Positions 33,468 to 41,347 of a stretch of DNA of 43,442 nt are shown piece after piece; position 1 is the stretch's first letter, and every line of letters starts with the position of its first letter. Source of the stretch: Akkermansia sp. (GTDB lineage Bacteria > Verrucomicrobiota > Verrucomicrobiia > Verrucomicrobiales > Akkermansiaceae); contig JAUNHW010000008.1 of the NCBI GenBank assembly GCA_030523775.1, positions 1-43,442 of the forward strand. The letters run 5' to 3'. Under the pieces are notes generated by a model, which did no database searches, was not told where the DNA came from, and saw nothing but the letters and a program-made list of their open reading frames with translations. Position numbers and translations under genes: made by a program.

Positions 33468-35333
33468 ATGCCGAGAATCATCCAGGAATGCGTGGAGCGC
33501 ATCAAGGGCTCAATCGACATCGTGGAGCTCATTGGGCGCTACATCCAGCTGCGGCGCGCGGGCAACTCGTGGAAGGCGTGCTGCCCGTTCCACAATGAGA
33601 AAACGCCCTCCTTCCACGTGAACCCGGCGCGCCAGGCGTTCAAGTGCTTCGGTTGCGGCGTGGGGGGCGACGGCGTGAAATTCCTGATGATGTTCGAGAA
33701 CCTGGACTACCCCACCGCCCTGCGCCGCATTGCGGATATCAACGGCATCCCGGTCATCGAGGAGGAGGAAAACCCGGAGGCCGCACGCCAGCGCCAGCTC
33801 CGCTCCCGCATCATCCAGCTCAACACCCTGGCGGCCGACTACTTCCACCGCAAGCTCTGCCGCGACCAGGCCGCCGCCCACGTGCGCGAGTACCTGAAGC
33901 AGCGCGAATTCAACATCGATATCGCCAAGGCCTGGGAGCTCGGCTGGGCACCGCCGGATTTCCGCGAGCTGGCCGATATTGCCGCCAGCCGCGGCATGAA
34001 CACCCGCCTGCAGACGGATGCCTACCTGCTGGGCTCCAGCAGCCGCGGCCCCTACCCCGTCTTCCGTGACCGCCTCATGTTCCCCATCCGCAATGTGCGC
34101 GGTGAGGTGGTGGGGTTCTCCGGCCGCGTGATGCAGGCGGACCAGGACCCCCGCAAGTACGTGAACACCGCGGAAACCGCGGCCTTCCGCAAGGGCGAGC
34201 TCCTCTTCGGCCTCCACAAGGCCACCGGGCCCATCGGCAAGGCCGGCATGTGCGTGGTGGTTTGCGAGGGCCAGCTGGATGTCATCGCCTGCCACGAGAA
34301 AGCGGATATCCGCAACGCCGTGGCCGGGCTCGGTACCGCCTTCACCGACGAGCACGCCAAGATGCTCCACAAGTACGCCAAGAAGGCCATCCTCTGCTAC
34401 GACGGCGACAACGCCGGCATCAAGGCCAGCGAAAAGACTTTTCGCAAGCTCGCCCAGGTGGGCATGGAGGTCTACCAGGCCCCCCTCCCCCCGGGAGAGG
34501 ACCCCGATTCCCTCATCAAGCACAGCGGGCCGGACGCCCTGCGCGCCGCCATTGATGCCGCCAAGCCCTACCTGGAGCTGCGCGCCGGGCTGGAGCTCGC
34601 CGCCGTGCGCGACACCAACGACCGCGCCGCGCTCATCCCGCGCATGGCCGACCTGGCGGCGGAAATAGCCGACCCCAACCGCAGGGATGTGGCCGTGGTG
34701 GATCTCGCCACCCGCCTCAACACCGGGCTGGATTCCTTCCGCACCACCGTGAACGATATCATACGCTCACGCAAGGAGGACACCAGGCGGGATTTCGGGA
34801 CGCGCGACGACACCCCCTACCCCGACTACGAGGAAGACGCCCCCTACGAACAGGCGGCGGATGCCCCGCCACGCCGCGTGGTGCCCATCCGAATCCACCC
34901 CTCCATCCTGCACATCATCACCCTGGCCGCCGGCCACAAGGCGCTCCAAAACCTCTTCGTGGAGCGTATCGAAGACCTGCAGGAACCCATTAAAAACCTC
35001 CCCGGCGGCCAAATCCTGCAGCGTCTCATGGAAACCCTGCCCGAACCCGGCAACGATGAACAGTGGCGCCAGTTCACCGCTTCCCTCACACCGGAACAGG
35101 CTGCCGGCCTCAAAAACATCTCCAACGCCCCACTCGATGTCGGCGACGACCTCCAGGGCTACGTCAATTCCTCCTGCGAACACGCCGCCAGGGACACTAT
35201 CAAGGCGGAACTCGACTCCCTCGGCACGCGCGACCGCGACCCCGCCCTCACCCCCGCCGAGCACAAGGAAATCGCCGACCGGATTCAGGAACTCAGGAAA
35301 TTGCTCAACGAAAGCTCGAAAACGTCGTCCTAG
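33468..35333 (+). CDS. dnaG: DNA primase
   Basis: DnaG makes the RNA primers for lagging-strand synthesis. The 621-aa protein has the zinc-binding domain (Cys39-x2-His42, Cys60-x2-Cys63 in CPFHNEKTPSF and FKCFGCG), the RNA polymerase/TOPRIM core (VVVCEGQLDVIA with Glu about 267, and CYDGDNAG about 310) and a C-terminal helicase-interaction region of about 150 residues. The order and spacing are standard. It follows the DOMON-like gene by 3 bases with no Shine-Dalgarno (TAACCCATG). Neither rpsU nor rpoD, its common neighbours, is adjacent; the next gene is an AT-rich gap and a Fic protein. Confidence 0.97.
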   Translation: MPRIIQECVERIKGSIDIVELIGRYIQLRRAGNSWKACCPFHNEKTPSFHVNPARQAFKCFGCGVGGDGVKFLMMFENLDYPTALRRIADINGIPVIEEEENPEAARQRQLRSRIIQLNTLAADYFHRKLCRDQAAAHVREYLKQREFNIDIAKAWELGWAPPDFRELADIAASRGMNTRLQTDAYLLGSSSRGPYPVFRDRLMFPIRNVRGEVVGFSGRVMQADQDPRKYVNTAETAAFRKGELLFGLHKATGPIGKAGMCVVVCEGQLDVIACHEKADIRNAVAGLGTAFTDEHAKMLHKYAKKAILCYDGDNAGIKASEKTFRKLAQVGMEVYQAPLPPGEDPDSLIKHSGPDALRAAIDAAKPYLELRAGLELAAVRDTNDRAALIPRMADLAAEIADPNRRDVAVVDLATRLNTGLDSFRTTVNDIIRSRKEDTRRDFGTRDDTPYPDYEEDAPYEQAADAPPRRVVPIRIHPSILHIITLAAGHKALQNLFVERIEDLQEPIKNLPGGQILQRLMETLPEPGNDEQWRQFTASLTPEQAAGLKNISNAPLDVGDDLQGYVNSSCEHAARDTIKAELDSLGTRDRDPALTPAEHKEIADRIQELRKLLNESSKTSS

Positions 35334-35589
35334 TTTGCTTTCGCGTGCTGTCTAAGGAGATGACAATGCGTGGGACAATATTATGTTGATAACATGCCTA
35401 ACGCACTGTGGCTAAATGGTTGGAGCGTGACAAAATATAGCACCTATATAAAATACGGCCACAATTTTGCACGACATGGAATTTTGTCTTGACCAATTGG
35501 CGCAGCGCTGTATACTGGGTTGTGTTGCAACACTTGTCAAAATGCTTGACAACTCGTTCTTCTCAATCTCCGTATAACGTTATATACCA
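35334..35589. other. AT-rich promoter/operator region of the fic-like gene
   Basis: No ORF. TTGACC (35489-35494), 16-base spacer and TATACT (35511-35516) form a strong sigma70-like promoter. Downstream of it lie three dyads: GTGTTGCAACAC (35522-35533, perfect), TTGTCAA/TTGACAA (35534-35540 and 35546-35552), and TATAACGTTATA (35573-35584, perfect), the last just 5 bases before the gene. The region is clearly AT-richer than its surroundings and looks like a regulated leader. Confidence 0.65.
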
Positions 35590-36732
35590 ATGCCTGACAT
35601 GAGCCAAGAATCCCTCCATTTTCCCGCCGAAATCCCCGTGAGTTCGCATTACCGCCTGTGGTCGCTCCTGGGAGAGGTGTGCGCACAGCTGGACGAGGTG
35701 CGCTCCGCCCCCCTGCCCCCTTCGGAGGCGTCGGAAGTGGAGGAAAAATACCTGCGGCGCGGGGCACTGGCAATCCTGGCGGCGGGCGGCAACCAGCTGA
35801 CCGAGAACGAGTTGGATGTCGTTGCCGCGCGTGCGGCGGACGGCTTTCTGCAGCAGGGTGCGCGAGAATCCGAAATTTGGAACGTGCTGGAGGCCTGCCA
35901 CGGCTTGGTGCGCGCCACGCGCAAGCACGCCGTCCCCAAACTGGACCCGGATTACCTGGGCCGCATCAACGCCACGGTGCTGGCGGGGGTGGAATTGCCG
36001 CAGGGGGAAACGGCGGGTGATGTGCGCCGGCGCGACCGCGAGGGCATGGGGCTCCCCGCGGACCAGTGCCGCCTGGCGCTGGAGCGCTATTGCTCCTGGC
36101 TGGCATCCGGCACATTTGAAACGGAACGCGCGGATATGCAGGAGGTAACCGGCATCCTGCGCGCCATTTTGGCCCATGTGTACCTTCTGCGGATGAACCC
36201 GTATGCCGACGGCAACGCGCGCACGGCGCGGCTGGCGGAGGCGTTTCTGCTGATGAAGGCTGGGGTGCCCGCCCCGGCGGCCTTCTTGCTCGGCGTGCAC
36301 TACACCGCCACGCGCAGCCGTTTCCTGCAGGAGCTTGCGGCGCTGGACGTGCAAGGCGGCACGGTGCTCATGGACTCCTTCCTCATCTACGCCCTGCAGG
36401 GGTGGGCGGATACCCTGCGCGGCTTGCTGGCGGATTTGCGGGAGCGCCACCTGCTTGCCGCTTGGCGCCTGCACGTGCAGGAGGTCTTTCTGAACGCCTC
36501 CACGGAGAAAACCGCCACGCGCCGGCGTGACCTCCTGCTCTCCCTGCCCGCGCGCCCCACGCCCATCGCCAGGTTCTCGGATATCCCGCAGCAGGTCTTC
36601 TACGCCCACTACCGCCACAAGAACCTGCGCACCCTCACCCGCGATCTCGCGGAGCTGGTGCAGATGAACCTGCTGGAATCCACCCGCCAGGGCTACCGCC
36701 CCCGCTTGGACTCCCTGCGGCCTTGGAATTGA
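35590..36732 (+). CDS. Fic-family protein with degenerate active site
   Basis: Fic proteins transfer AMP or other groups to proteins using the motif HPFx(D/E)GNGRxxR. This 380-aa protein has the Fic helical layout, but the motif reads NPYADGNARTAR: Asn203 replaces the catalytic His and Ala210 the first-loop Gly, while Asp207, Asn209, Arg211 and Arg214 remain. The upstream position of the inhibitory motif (S/T-x3-E-G-N) reads ILAAGGNQLT, with Gly66 instead of the inhibitory Glu. A C-terminal winged-helix-like segment (RPTPIARFSDIPQQVFYAHY to the end) suggests DNA or protein binding. It is therefore probably a pseudo-Fic regulator rather than an AMPylase. The palindrome-rich leader fits autoregulation. 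Confidence 0.85.
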   Translation: MPDMSQESLHFPAEIPVSSHYRLWSLLGEVCAQLDEVRSAPLPPSEASEVEEKYLRRGALAILAAGGNQLTENELDVVAARAADGFLQQGARESEIWNVLEACHGLVRATRKHAVPKLDPDYLGRINATVLAGVELPQGETAGDVRRRDREGMGLPADQCRLALERYCSWLASGTFETERADMQEVTGILRAILAHVYLLRMNPYADGNARTARLAEAFLLMKAGVPAPAAFLLGVHYTATRSRFLQELAALDVQGGTVLMDSFLIYALQGWADTLRGLLADLRERHLLAAWRLHVQEVFLNASTEKTATRRRDLLLSLPARPTPIARFSDIPQQVFYAHYRHKNLRTLTRDLAELVQMNLLESTRQGYRPRLDSLRPWN

Positions 36733-36755
36733 CGATTGGCGCAGGATGGGGCTCT

Positions 36756-37376
36756 TTACTCGCCCTTGGATTCAGGGAGGCGCGTATAGACAGCCACCAG
36801 GTAGAGGAAGGCCAGGTACATGCCCAGCTCGCTGATTTCCTCCGCCACGCAGTCGTGGAATGTCCCTTCATTCAGGGAGGCCAGCACAAGCCCGATGAGC
36901 ATCACCAGGATTCCCCAAAACGGGTAGGCCTTGCGCCGCACAATATCCCACAGGGATTTCCAATGCCCCTTGAACAAAAAGGTGAGGCCCATGCCCGCCA
37001 TGTAGGCGCCGATAATCCAGTGTGCCAGCCAGCCGTAGGGGATTTCCTTCCACTTGTAAAACGTGTCCACCTGCCCCTCCACGGGGAAAAAGATGGTGCG
37101 CCCGAAACTCACCTCGCGCAGCATCAGCAGCAGCACCACGAAAACCGCAAAACGGTAGAAGCCGCGGTGGTTGCGCGCCGTTGCGCAAAACACGCCCGCG
37201 GCGGCCAGCACTGCCATTTGGATATTCTCTACCAGGGAGTTCTCATAGCCCCATTCGATGGGCATCCTGTCGGTGAAACAACAGGCGATGTACGTCACTA
37301 CGGCCGCCACCAGCAAGGGCAGCCAACGGATATCGAGACGGAATGACAGCAAGGGGGTGTTCACGGGGGTGAGCAT
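36756..37376 (-). CDS. Polytopic membrane protein, unknown
   Basis: About 206 aa with six predicted membrane helices; conserved-looking polar spots are GYENSLVENIQ (after helix 1), REVSFGRTIF and GTFHDCVAEEISELGMY. I do not know the family. The start is ambiguous: ATG 37376 lies inside the -10 hexamer TATGCT (37377-37372) of a promoter with TTGCCA (37400-37395) and a 17-base spacer, so transcription would begin near GTG 37364, giving a 202-aa leaderless product beginning MNTPLLSF. A perfect dyad TTGCCAG-acg-CTGGCAA (37384-37400) overlies the -35. It converges on the fic-like gene. Confidence 0.7.
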   Translation of the reverse strand: MLTPVNTPLLSFRLDIRWLPLLVAAVVTYIACCFTDRMPIEWGYENSLVENIQMAVLAAAGVFCATARNHRGFYRFAVFVVLLLMLREVSFGRTIFFPVEGQVDTFYKWKEIPYGWLAHWIIGAYMAGMGLTFLFKGHWKSLWDIVRRKAYPFWGILVMLIGLVLASLNEGTFHDCVAEEISELGMYLAFLYLVAVYTRLPESKGE

Positions 37377-37400
37377 ACCGCGTTTGCCAGACGCTGGCAA
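37372..37400 (-). promoter_or_regulatory. Promoter with operator dyad for the membrane protein
   Basis: Minus-strand TTGCCA (37400-37395), 17-base spacer, TATGCT (37377-37372). A perfect 7-base dyad (37384-37390 with 37394-37400) covers the -35 and part of the spacer, a likely repressor site. Confidence 0.5.
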
Positions 37401-37517
37401 GCATAAAACGGTGGGGTGGCCCGCAATCCGCATGACTCGTTGCCGCCGGTGGGCGTATCGCACATCCGCATAGGCAACATCCCAGGCAAATCTTTGGGAA
37501 ATGTGAGCATAAGGGTC

Positions 37518-37546
37518 TTGCATGGGATGACATGCCATGCTATAAA
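37518..37546 (+). promoter_or_regulatory. Promoter of the DUF805 gene
   Basis: TTGCAT (37518-37523), 17-base spacer, TATAAA (37541-37546), 23 bases before ATG 37570, one of few genes here with a conventional leader length. Confidence 0.55.
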
Positions 37547-37569
37547 AGGGCAACCAACCATAGAATACC

Positions 37570-37983
37570 ATGGAAAACAATCATACATCATTGTGGGGGC
37601 ATTTCGTAAACTGCATCACCCGGAAGTACTGCTGCTTCAAAGGGCGCGCCAGGCGTGCCGAGTTCTGGGGATTCGCCCTGTTCCACTTCATCTTCATAGG
37701 TGCATTCAATATCCCGAGCCGGATTCTTTCAGAGAGTCACGGTACAGACTTGCTCATAGCGCTTATTCTTGCCATCATTTCCCTGGTTATTTCCTTGGCT
37801 CTGTTGCTTCCCGGTCTGGGTGTGTTCGTACGCCGTATGCATGACATCGGCAAATCCGGCTGGAACTGGCTGTGGGGGCTGCTGCCGTTCGTCGGCTTTA
37901 TTGTCATTCTGGTGTTCGAGTGCATGGACAGCCAGCGCGGCACGAACCAGTACGGCCCCTGCGAAAAGTACCCGGAGGCGTAA
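37570..37983 (+). CDS. DUF805 family membrane protein
   Basis: The 137-aa protein matches DUF805: FKGRARRAEFWGFALF before the first helix, about four membrane helices, VRRMHDIGKSGWNWLWGLLP, and the ending GTNQYGPCEKYPE. DUF805 proteins are small inner-membrane proteins of unknown biochemical role, often near phage or stress loci. It is divergent from the unknown membrane protein and ends before a strong terminator. A single cysteine pair (YCC) lies near the N-terminus. The family call is solid; the function is not known. Confidence 0.9.
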   Translation: MENNHTSLWGHFVNCITRKYCCFKGRARRAEFWGFALFHFIFIGAFNIPSRILSESHGTDLLIALILAIISLVISLALLLPGLGVFVRRMHDIGKSGWNWLWGLLPFVGFIVILVFECMDSQRGTNQYGPCEKYPEA

Positions 37984-38006
37984 CCCCGCAAACTTCATTC
38001 AAAACA

Positions 38007-38046
38007 GGCGGGCTGTGGCGCAATGCCATGGCCCGTCCCTTTTTTC
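38007..38046 (+). terminator. Terminator between the DUF805 gene and nadK
   Basis: GCGGGC (38008-38013) pairs with GCCCGT (38031-38036), with an inner TGGC/GCCA stem, followed by CCCTTTTTT. It is a clear intrinsic terminator for the plus-strand gene, abutting the nadK stop. Confidence 0.8.
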
Positions 38047-38888
38047 TACCAGCCGAGCTTGGCGCGCAGGCGGGTGGCGAAGGTGCCCTCCGGCATGGTG
38101 AGGAGGCGCAGGGGCCTTGCCGCCTTGCGTATTTCCAGGGTGTCGTTGTTGGCGATGCCGTGTGTGCGGCGCCCGTCCATGGAGAAAATGGTGGATTCCC
38201 CCGCCCTGCCGCGGCGCTCGCGCGGGTGCATGGTGATAACCACGTCGTCCGGCAGCACCACTGTGCGGATGGTGAGGCTGTGCGGGCAGATGGGGGTGAT
38301 GCAGAGCACATTGGCGGCGGGGGTCACCAGCGGGCCTCCGGCAGAGAGGGAATACGCGGTGGAGCCGGTGGGGGTGGCCACCAGCACGCCGTCCGAGTGG
38401 TAGCGGTTGAGCAGCTCGCCGTTCACCTCCAGGTCCACGTCAATCATCTTGCCGGTCTGGGCGCGCATGAGCGCCACCTCGTTGAGCGCCAGGTGCACGT
38501 GCGGCTCCGTCTCCGGGCGGCCCATGCCGGTGTGCACGGCCTGGAGCATGGTGCGTTCCTCCACGCGGCAGGTTCCTGCGGCCAGGGCCTCCACAAGCTC
38601 GGCCACCTCATTCCGGCTGCATGCGGTGAGGAAACCCAGGTGGCCCAGGTTCACCCCGCCCAGAACCACATCCCGCTCCACGGCCTGCGGCACGGCGTTG
38701 AGCATGGCACCATCCCCGCCGAAGCAGAGCAGCATATCCGGCGCGGGCAGCGCGGCGGCGGAATGCGGCCCCATCTCATACGCCTGGATGCCGAGGCGGG
38801 CGCACTCCTCCTCGAACACCTGCAGCGCCTGCACGCATTCCGGTGTGCGGTTGGCGGCAAGGATACCGATGCAGGAGGGCGTGTCCAT
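38046..38888 (-). CDS. nadK: NAD kinase
   Basis: NadK phosphorylates NAD to NADP. The 280-aa protein has the GGDG motif (57-60, catalytic Asp59), NEVALMRAQ, the DGVLVATPTGSTAYSLSAGG signature and the final barrel strands (FSMDGRRT). It is the last gene of corA-argB-nadK, 18 bases after argB. CCTTTCCCCGCC rather than a Shine-Dalgarno precedes the ATG. Confidence 0.96.
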   Translation of the reverse strand: MDTPSCIGILAANRTPECVQALQVFEEECARLGIQAYEMGPHSAAALPAPDMLLCFGGDGAMLNAVPQAVERDVVLGGVNLGHLGFLTACSRNEVAELVEALAAGTCRVEERTMLQAVHTGMGRPETEPHVHLALNEVALMRAQTGKMIDVDLEVNGELLNRYHSDGVLVATPTGSTAYSLSAGGPLVTPAANVLCITPICPHSLTIRTVVLPDDVVITMHPRERRGRAGESTIFSMDGRRTHGIANNDTLEIRKAARPLRLLTMPEGTFATRLRAKLGW

Positions 38889-38906
38889 GGCGGGGAAAGG
38901 CGGGTG

Positions 38907-39815
38907 TCAGCGCTGCTCGCGCACAATCTCCGTGCCGATGCCTTCCGGCGTGAAGATTTCCAGCAGGAGGGTGTGCGGGATGCGGCCATCGATGAAGTGC
39001 ACCTTGCGCACGCCCGCGTTCAGGGCATCCACCGCGCTCTTCACCTTGGGAATCATGCCGCCGGAGATGATGCCCTCCTCCATGAGCTGCATGGCCTCCT
39101 TGCGGTTCACGCTCTGGATGAGCGTGGAGGGATCCGAGGGGTCGCCCATGAGACCGGGCACATCTGAAATGTAGATGAGCTTCACGGGCTTGAGCTCGCG
39201 TGCCAGGGCGGCGGCGGCCAAGTCCGCATTCACGTTGAGGGACTGGTTGGTGCCCAGCTCGCGCGCGAGCGGGGAGATGACGGGGGTGAGCTGCAGGGAG
39301 AGAGCCTCCTCCACGCGGGAAAGCAGGCAGCTGATGACGCGGCCCACCATGCCGATGTCCACGGGGTTGCCGTCCGCATCAAACTCTCGGAGCTTCTCAC
39401 CCACGAAGACGTTTGTGCCGGGGATGCCCACGGCCTTGCCGCCCGCGGAGCGCATCATTTCCACCAGGCCGGGGTTGATATGGGCGCTGAGCGTGCTCTC
39501 CACAATGCCGATGGCCTCCTTGGTGGTGACGCGCAGGCCGTTGACGAACTTGGCCTCCAGCCCGGCCTCCGCCATGGCCTTGGTAATGGCCTTGCCGCCG
39601 CCGTGCACCACCACGGGGTTGAGCCCCATGGCCTCCATCACCACAATGTCGCGCATGAGCGATTTCACCAGCTCCGGGTCGTCCATGGCGGACCCGCCGA
39701 ACTTGATGAGCACGGTCTTGTCGCGGTAGGCCTGCATGTACGGCAGGGCCTCTATCATGATGTCCGCCTTCTTGATTTCCTCCTTCAGGTGGTCGATTTT
39801 GCGCTTCTTGATCAT
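38907..39815 (-). CDS. argB: Acetylglutamate kinase
   Basis: ArgB phosphorylates N-acetylglutamate, the second step of arginine synthesis. The 302-aa amino acid kinase has the LIKFGGSAM and VVHGGGKAI phosphate loops, NVNADLAAAALA, YISDVPGL and the GGMIPKV signature. The extended N-terminal helix (MIKKRKIDHLKEEIKKADIM) is typical of the arginine-sensitive hexameric type. It lies 12 bases after corA and 18 before nadK. No other arg gene is in the window. Confidence 0.96.
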   Translation of the reverse strand: MIKKRKIDHLKEEIKKADIMIEALPYMQAYRDKTVLIKFGGSAMDDPELVKSLMRDIVVMEAMGLNPVVVHGGGKAITKAMAEAGLEAKFVNGLRVTTKEAIGIVESTLSAHINPGLVEMMRSAGGKAVGIPGTNVFVGEKLREFDADGNPVDIGMVGRVISCLLSRVEEALSLQLTPVISPLARELGTNQSLNVNADLAAAALARELKPVKLIYISDVPGLMGDPSDPSTLIQSVNRKEAMQLMEEGIISGGMIPKVKSAVDALNAGVRKVHFIDGRIPHTLLLEIFTPEGIGTEIVREQR

Positions 39816-39827
39816 GTGGGGACGGGA

Positions 39828-40817
39828 TTAGATGTATCTCTTGAGCTTGAAGAAGAGCAGCGGCAGCCCGGCTGCCACCAGCATGAGCACAATGGAAAGC
39901 CAGAAGCCCCACGCGGTGTGCAGGAAGGGCATGTGCTCGAAGTTCATGCCGAAGATGCTCGCTATCAGCGTGGGCGGCAGGAACACCACGCTCATGATGG
40001 TGAACACCTTGAAGATGTCGTTCTGCTCAATGTTGATGAGCCCCAACACCGCATCCAGCATGAAGTTCACCTTGTTGGACAGGAAGGAGGCGTATTCGGA
40101 AAGCGAGTTCACGTCCCTGGACACCGGGCGCAGCGGCACGTACAGGCTGTCGTGCGTGCCCATGCAGGAGTCCTCGTTCCCGGCGTAGGTGATGAGGCGC
40201 AGCAGGTTCACCAGGGCATCTCGCTGGCGGGTGATGAGGTCACCCACGCGGCCCAGCTCCTCCAGCGCATCGCGCAGGTCGTCGGTGTCCGGGTCCTCCT
40301 CTCCCTTGCGGCGGGCGTGGCCGGAGCCGAATATCTTCTTGGAGATGGCATCCAAATCCGTGCCGAAACGCTCCAGCACGTCTGCCTGGCGGTCCACCAG
40401 GGTTTCCAGCAGCCCCACGAACACCAAATCTCGGTTGGTGGAGCGCATGCGCAGCAGCTGGTGCGAGAACACGCGGAAGGAGTACGAATCCGTGTGGCGC
40501 ACGGTCACCAGCACGCGGTCTTTGATGATGAAGGTGATTTCCGCGATGATGGGGTCGTCCGTCTCCACGCGGGAGAGCACGGAGGTGGTCATGAAGCGGC
40601 CGCCGTCCTCGCAGTACAGTCGGGAAGTGGCCTCAATCTCGCGCTGCTCGTCCTTGGTGGGCATCTCGATGGCGCAGATATCCTCCGCGTACTTCAGCTC
40701 CTCCGCCGTGGGCGTGAGCAGGTCTATCCAAAAAATATCCCCGCGGCGGGCTTCCTGTTCCTCCAGGCCCGCAGAGCGATTGATGCCTTCATCCGTCTGT
40801 GTGTAAATACGAATCAC
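39828..40817 (-). CDS. corA: CorA-family divalent cation channel
   Basis: The 329-aa protein is a CorA-type magnesium/cobalt channel: a large cytoplasmic funnel domain, then the pore helix ending in the diagnostic GMN (290-292, FGMNFEHMP) and a second helix finishing KLKRYI. The start is GTG 40817 (MIRIYTQ); a CAACAAGG stretch just upstream is one of the few Shine-Dalgarno-like sequences here. A promoter is visible: TTGCAA (40902-40897), 17 bases, CATACT (40879-40874), giving a leader of about 50 bases. It leads the corA-argB-nadK operon. Confidence 0.95.
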   Translation of the reverse strand: MIRIYTQTDEGINRSAGLEEQEARRGDIFWIDLLTPTAEELKYAEDICAIEMPTKDEQREIEATSRLYCEDGGRFMTTSVLSRVETDDPIIAEITFIIKDRVLVTVRHTDSYSFRVFSHQLLRMRSTNRDLVFVGLLETLVDRQADVLERFGTDLDAISKKIFGSGHARRKGEEDPDTDDLRDALEELGRVGDLITRQRDALVNLLRLITYAGNEDSCMGTHDSLYVPLRPVSRDVNSLSEYASFLSNKVNFMLDAVLGLINIEQNDIFKVFTIMSVVFLPPTLIASIFGMNFEHMPFLHTAWGFWLSIVLMLVAAGLPLLFFKLKRYI

Positions 40818-40873
40818 GACCTTGTTGAGGGGTTTGAATGCGTCTTACAGCACACGTTGCGCCGCTGGCGCGA

Positions 40874-40902
40874 AGTATGCACCAGCCGAACGCAAATTGC
40901 AA
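40874..40902 (-). promoter_or_regulatory. corA operon promoter
   Basis: Minus-strand TTGCAA (40902-40897), 17-base spacer, CATACT (40879-40874). Confidence 0.5.
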
Positions 40903-41140
40903 GGCCAAAGCGCGAAAACAGGTGTTTTTTTACGCGGGCTGTTCCATTTCACTGCTCCCCGCGGGCGTTTCTTTGCGGAAGGAAACGCCCCATCCGCCAC
41001 TTGCGGCGGATGGGGCTCGGAATTCTCCCTACGTGGAAAGGGGACCGCCATGACATGCGGCGGTGTGGCCGCGAACGGCCCGAGTTGTTGCGTGTTAATG
41101 CTGCGGGCGTTTCCGCCCGCGTGCTTTCAGTGGTAGTATA

Positions 41141-41332
41141 AGTATTTCCAATGCTGTAGGAAAACCAAGAGCCCAACACGCGAAAAATCAACGGCAATAA
41201 AAAAGGCACCCCGAATTCCGATGCTGACGGCGAGTGGTGGTTTTCTCCCTTTTCAGAAGTGCAACATGCGCAAATTGAGAATATTTCTGCGGATAATATC
41301 AAAAAGCGGTTGACATCAGCATTGGAAATACT
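41141..41332. mobile_element. MITE-like element with 16-base terminal inverted repeats
   Basis: AGTATTTCCAATGCTG (41141-41156) and its exact complement CAGCATTGGAAATACT (41317-41332) enclose 160 bases of AT-rich DNA with no ORF of useful length. A perfect 16-base inverted repeat at this distance is far beyond chance locally. No target-site duplication is obvious, so it may be an old or non-autonomous element, or a pair of regulatory sites. Confidence 0.5.
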
Positions 41333-41347
41333 GTAGGCGTGGCGGGG

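Larger units (their letters stand above)
40818..41347. other. 530-base intergenic region with hairpins and a MITE-like element
   Basis: I see no credible gene. From left to right: the corA promoter; a CGCGGG/CCCGCG stem (40933-40963); two overlapping hairpins (40963-41015); an 11-base direct repeat GCGGGCGTTTC (40961-40971 and 41103-41113); a GCGGGCG-TTTC-CGCCCGC hairpin (41103-41120); and an AT-rich segment bounded by 16-base inverted repeats (41141-41332). Confidence 0.6.

Noticed and set aside
40818..41140. Mg-sensing riboswitch (M-box) upstream of corA
   Set aside because: The hairpins lie beyond the visible corA promoter, and I see no M-box core sequence.
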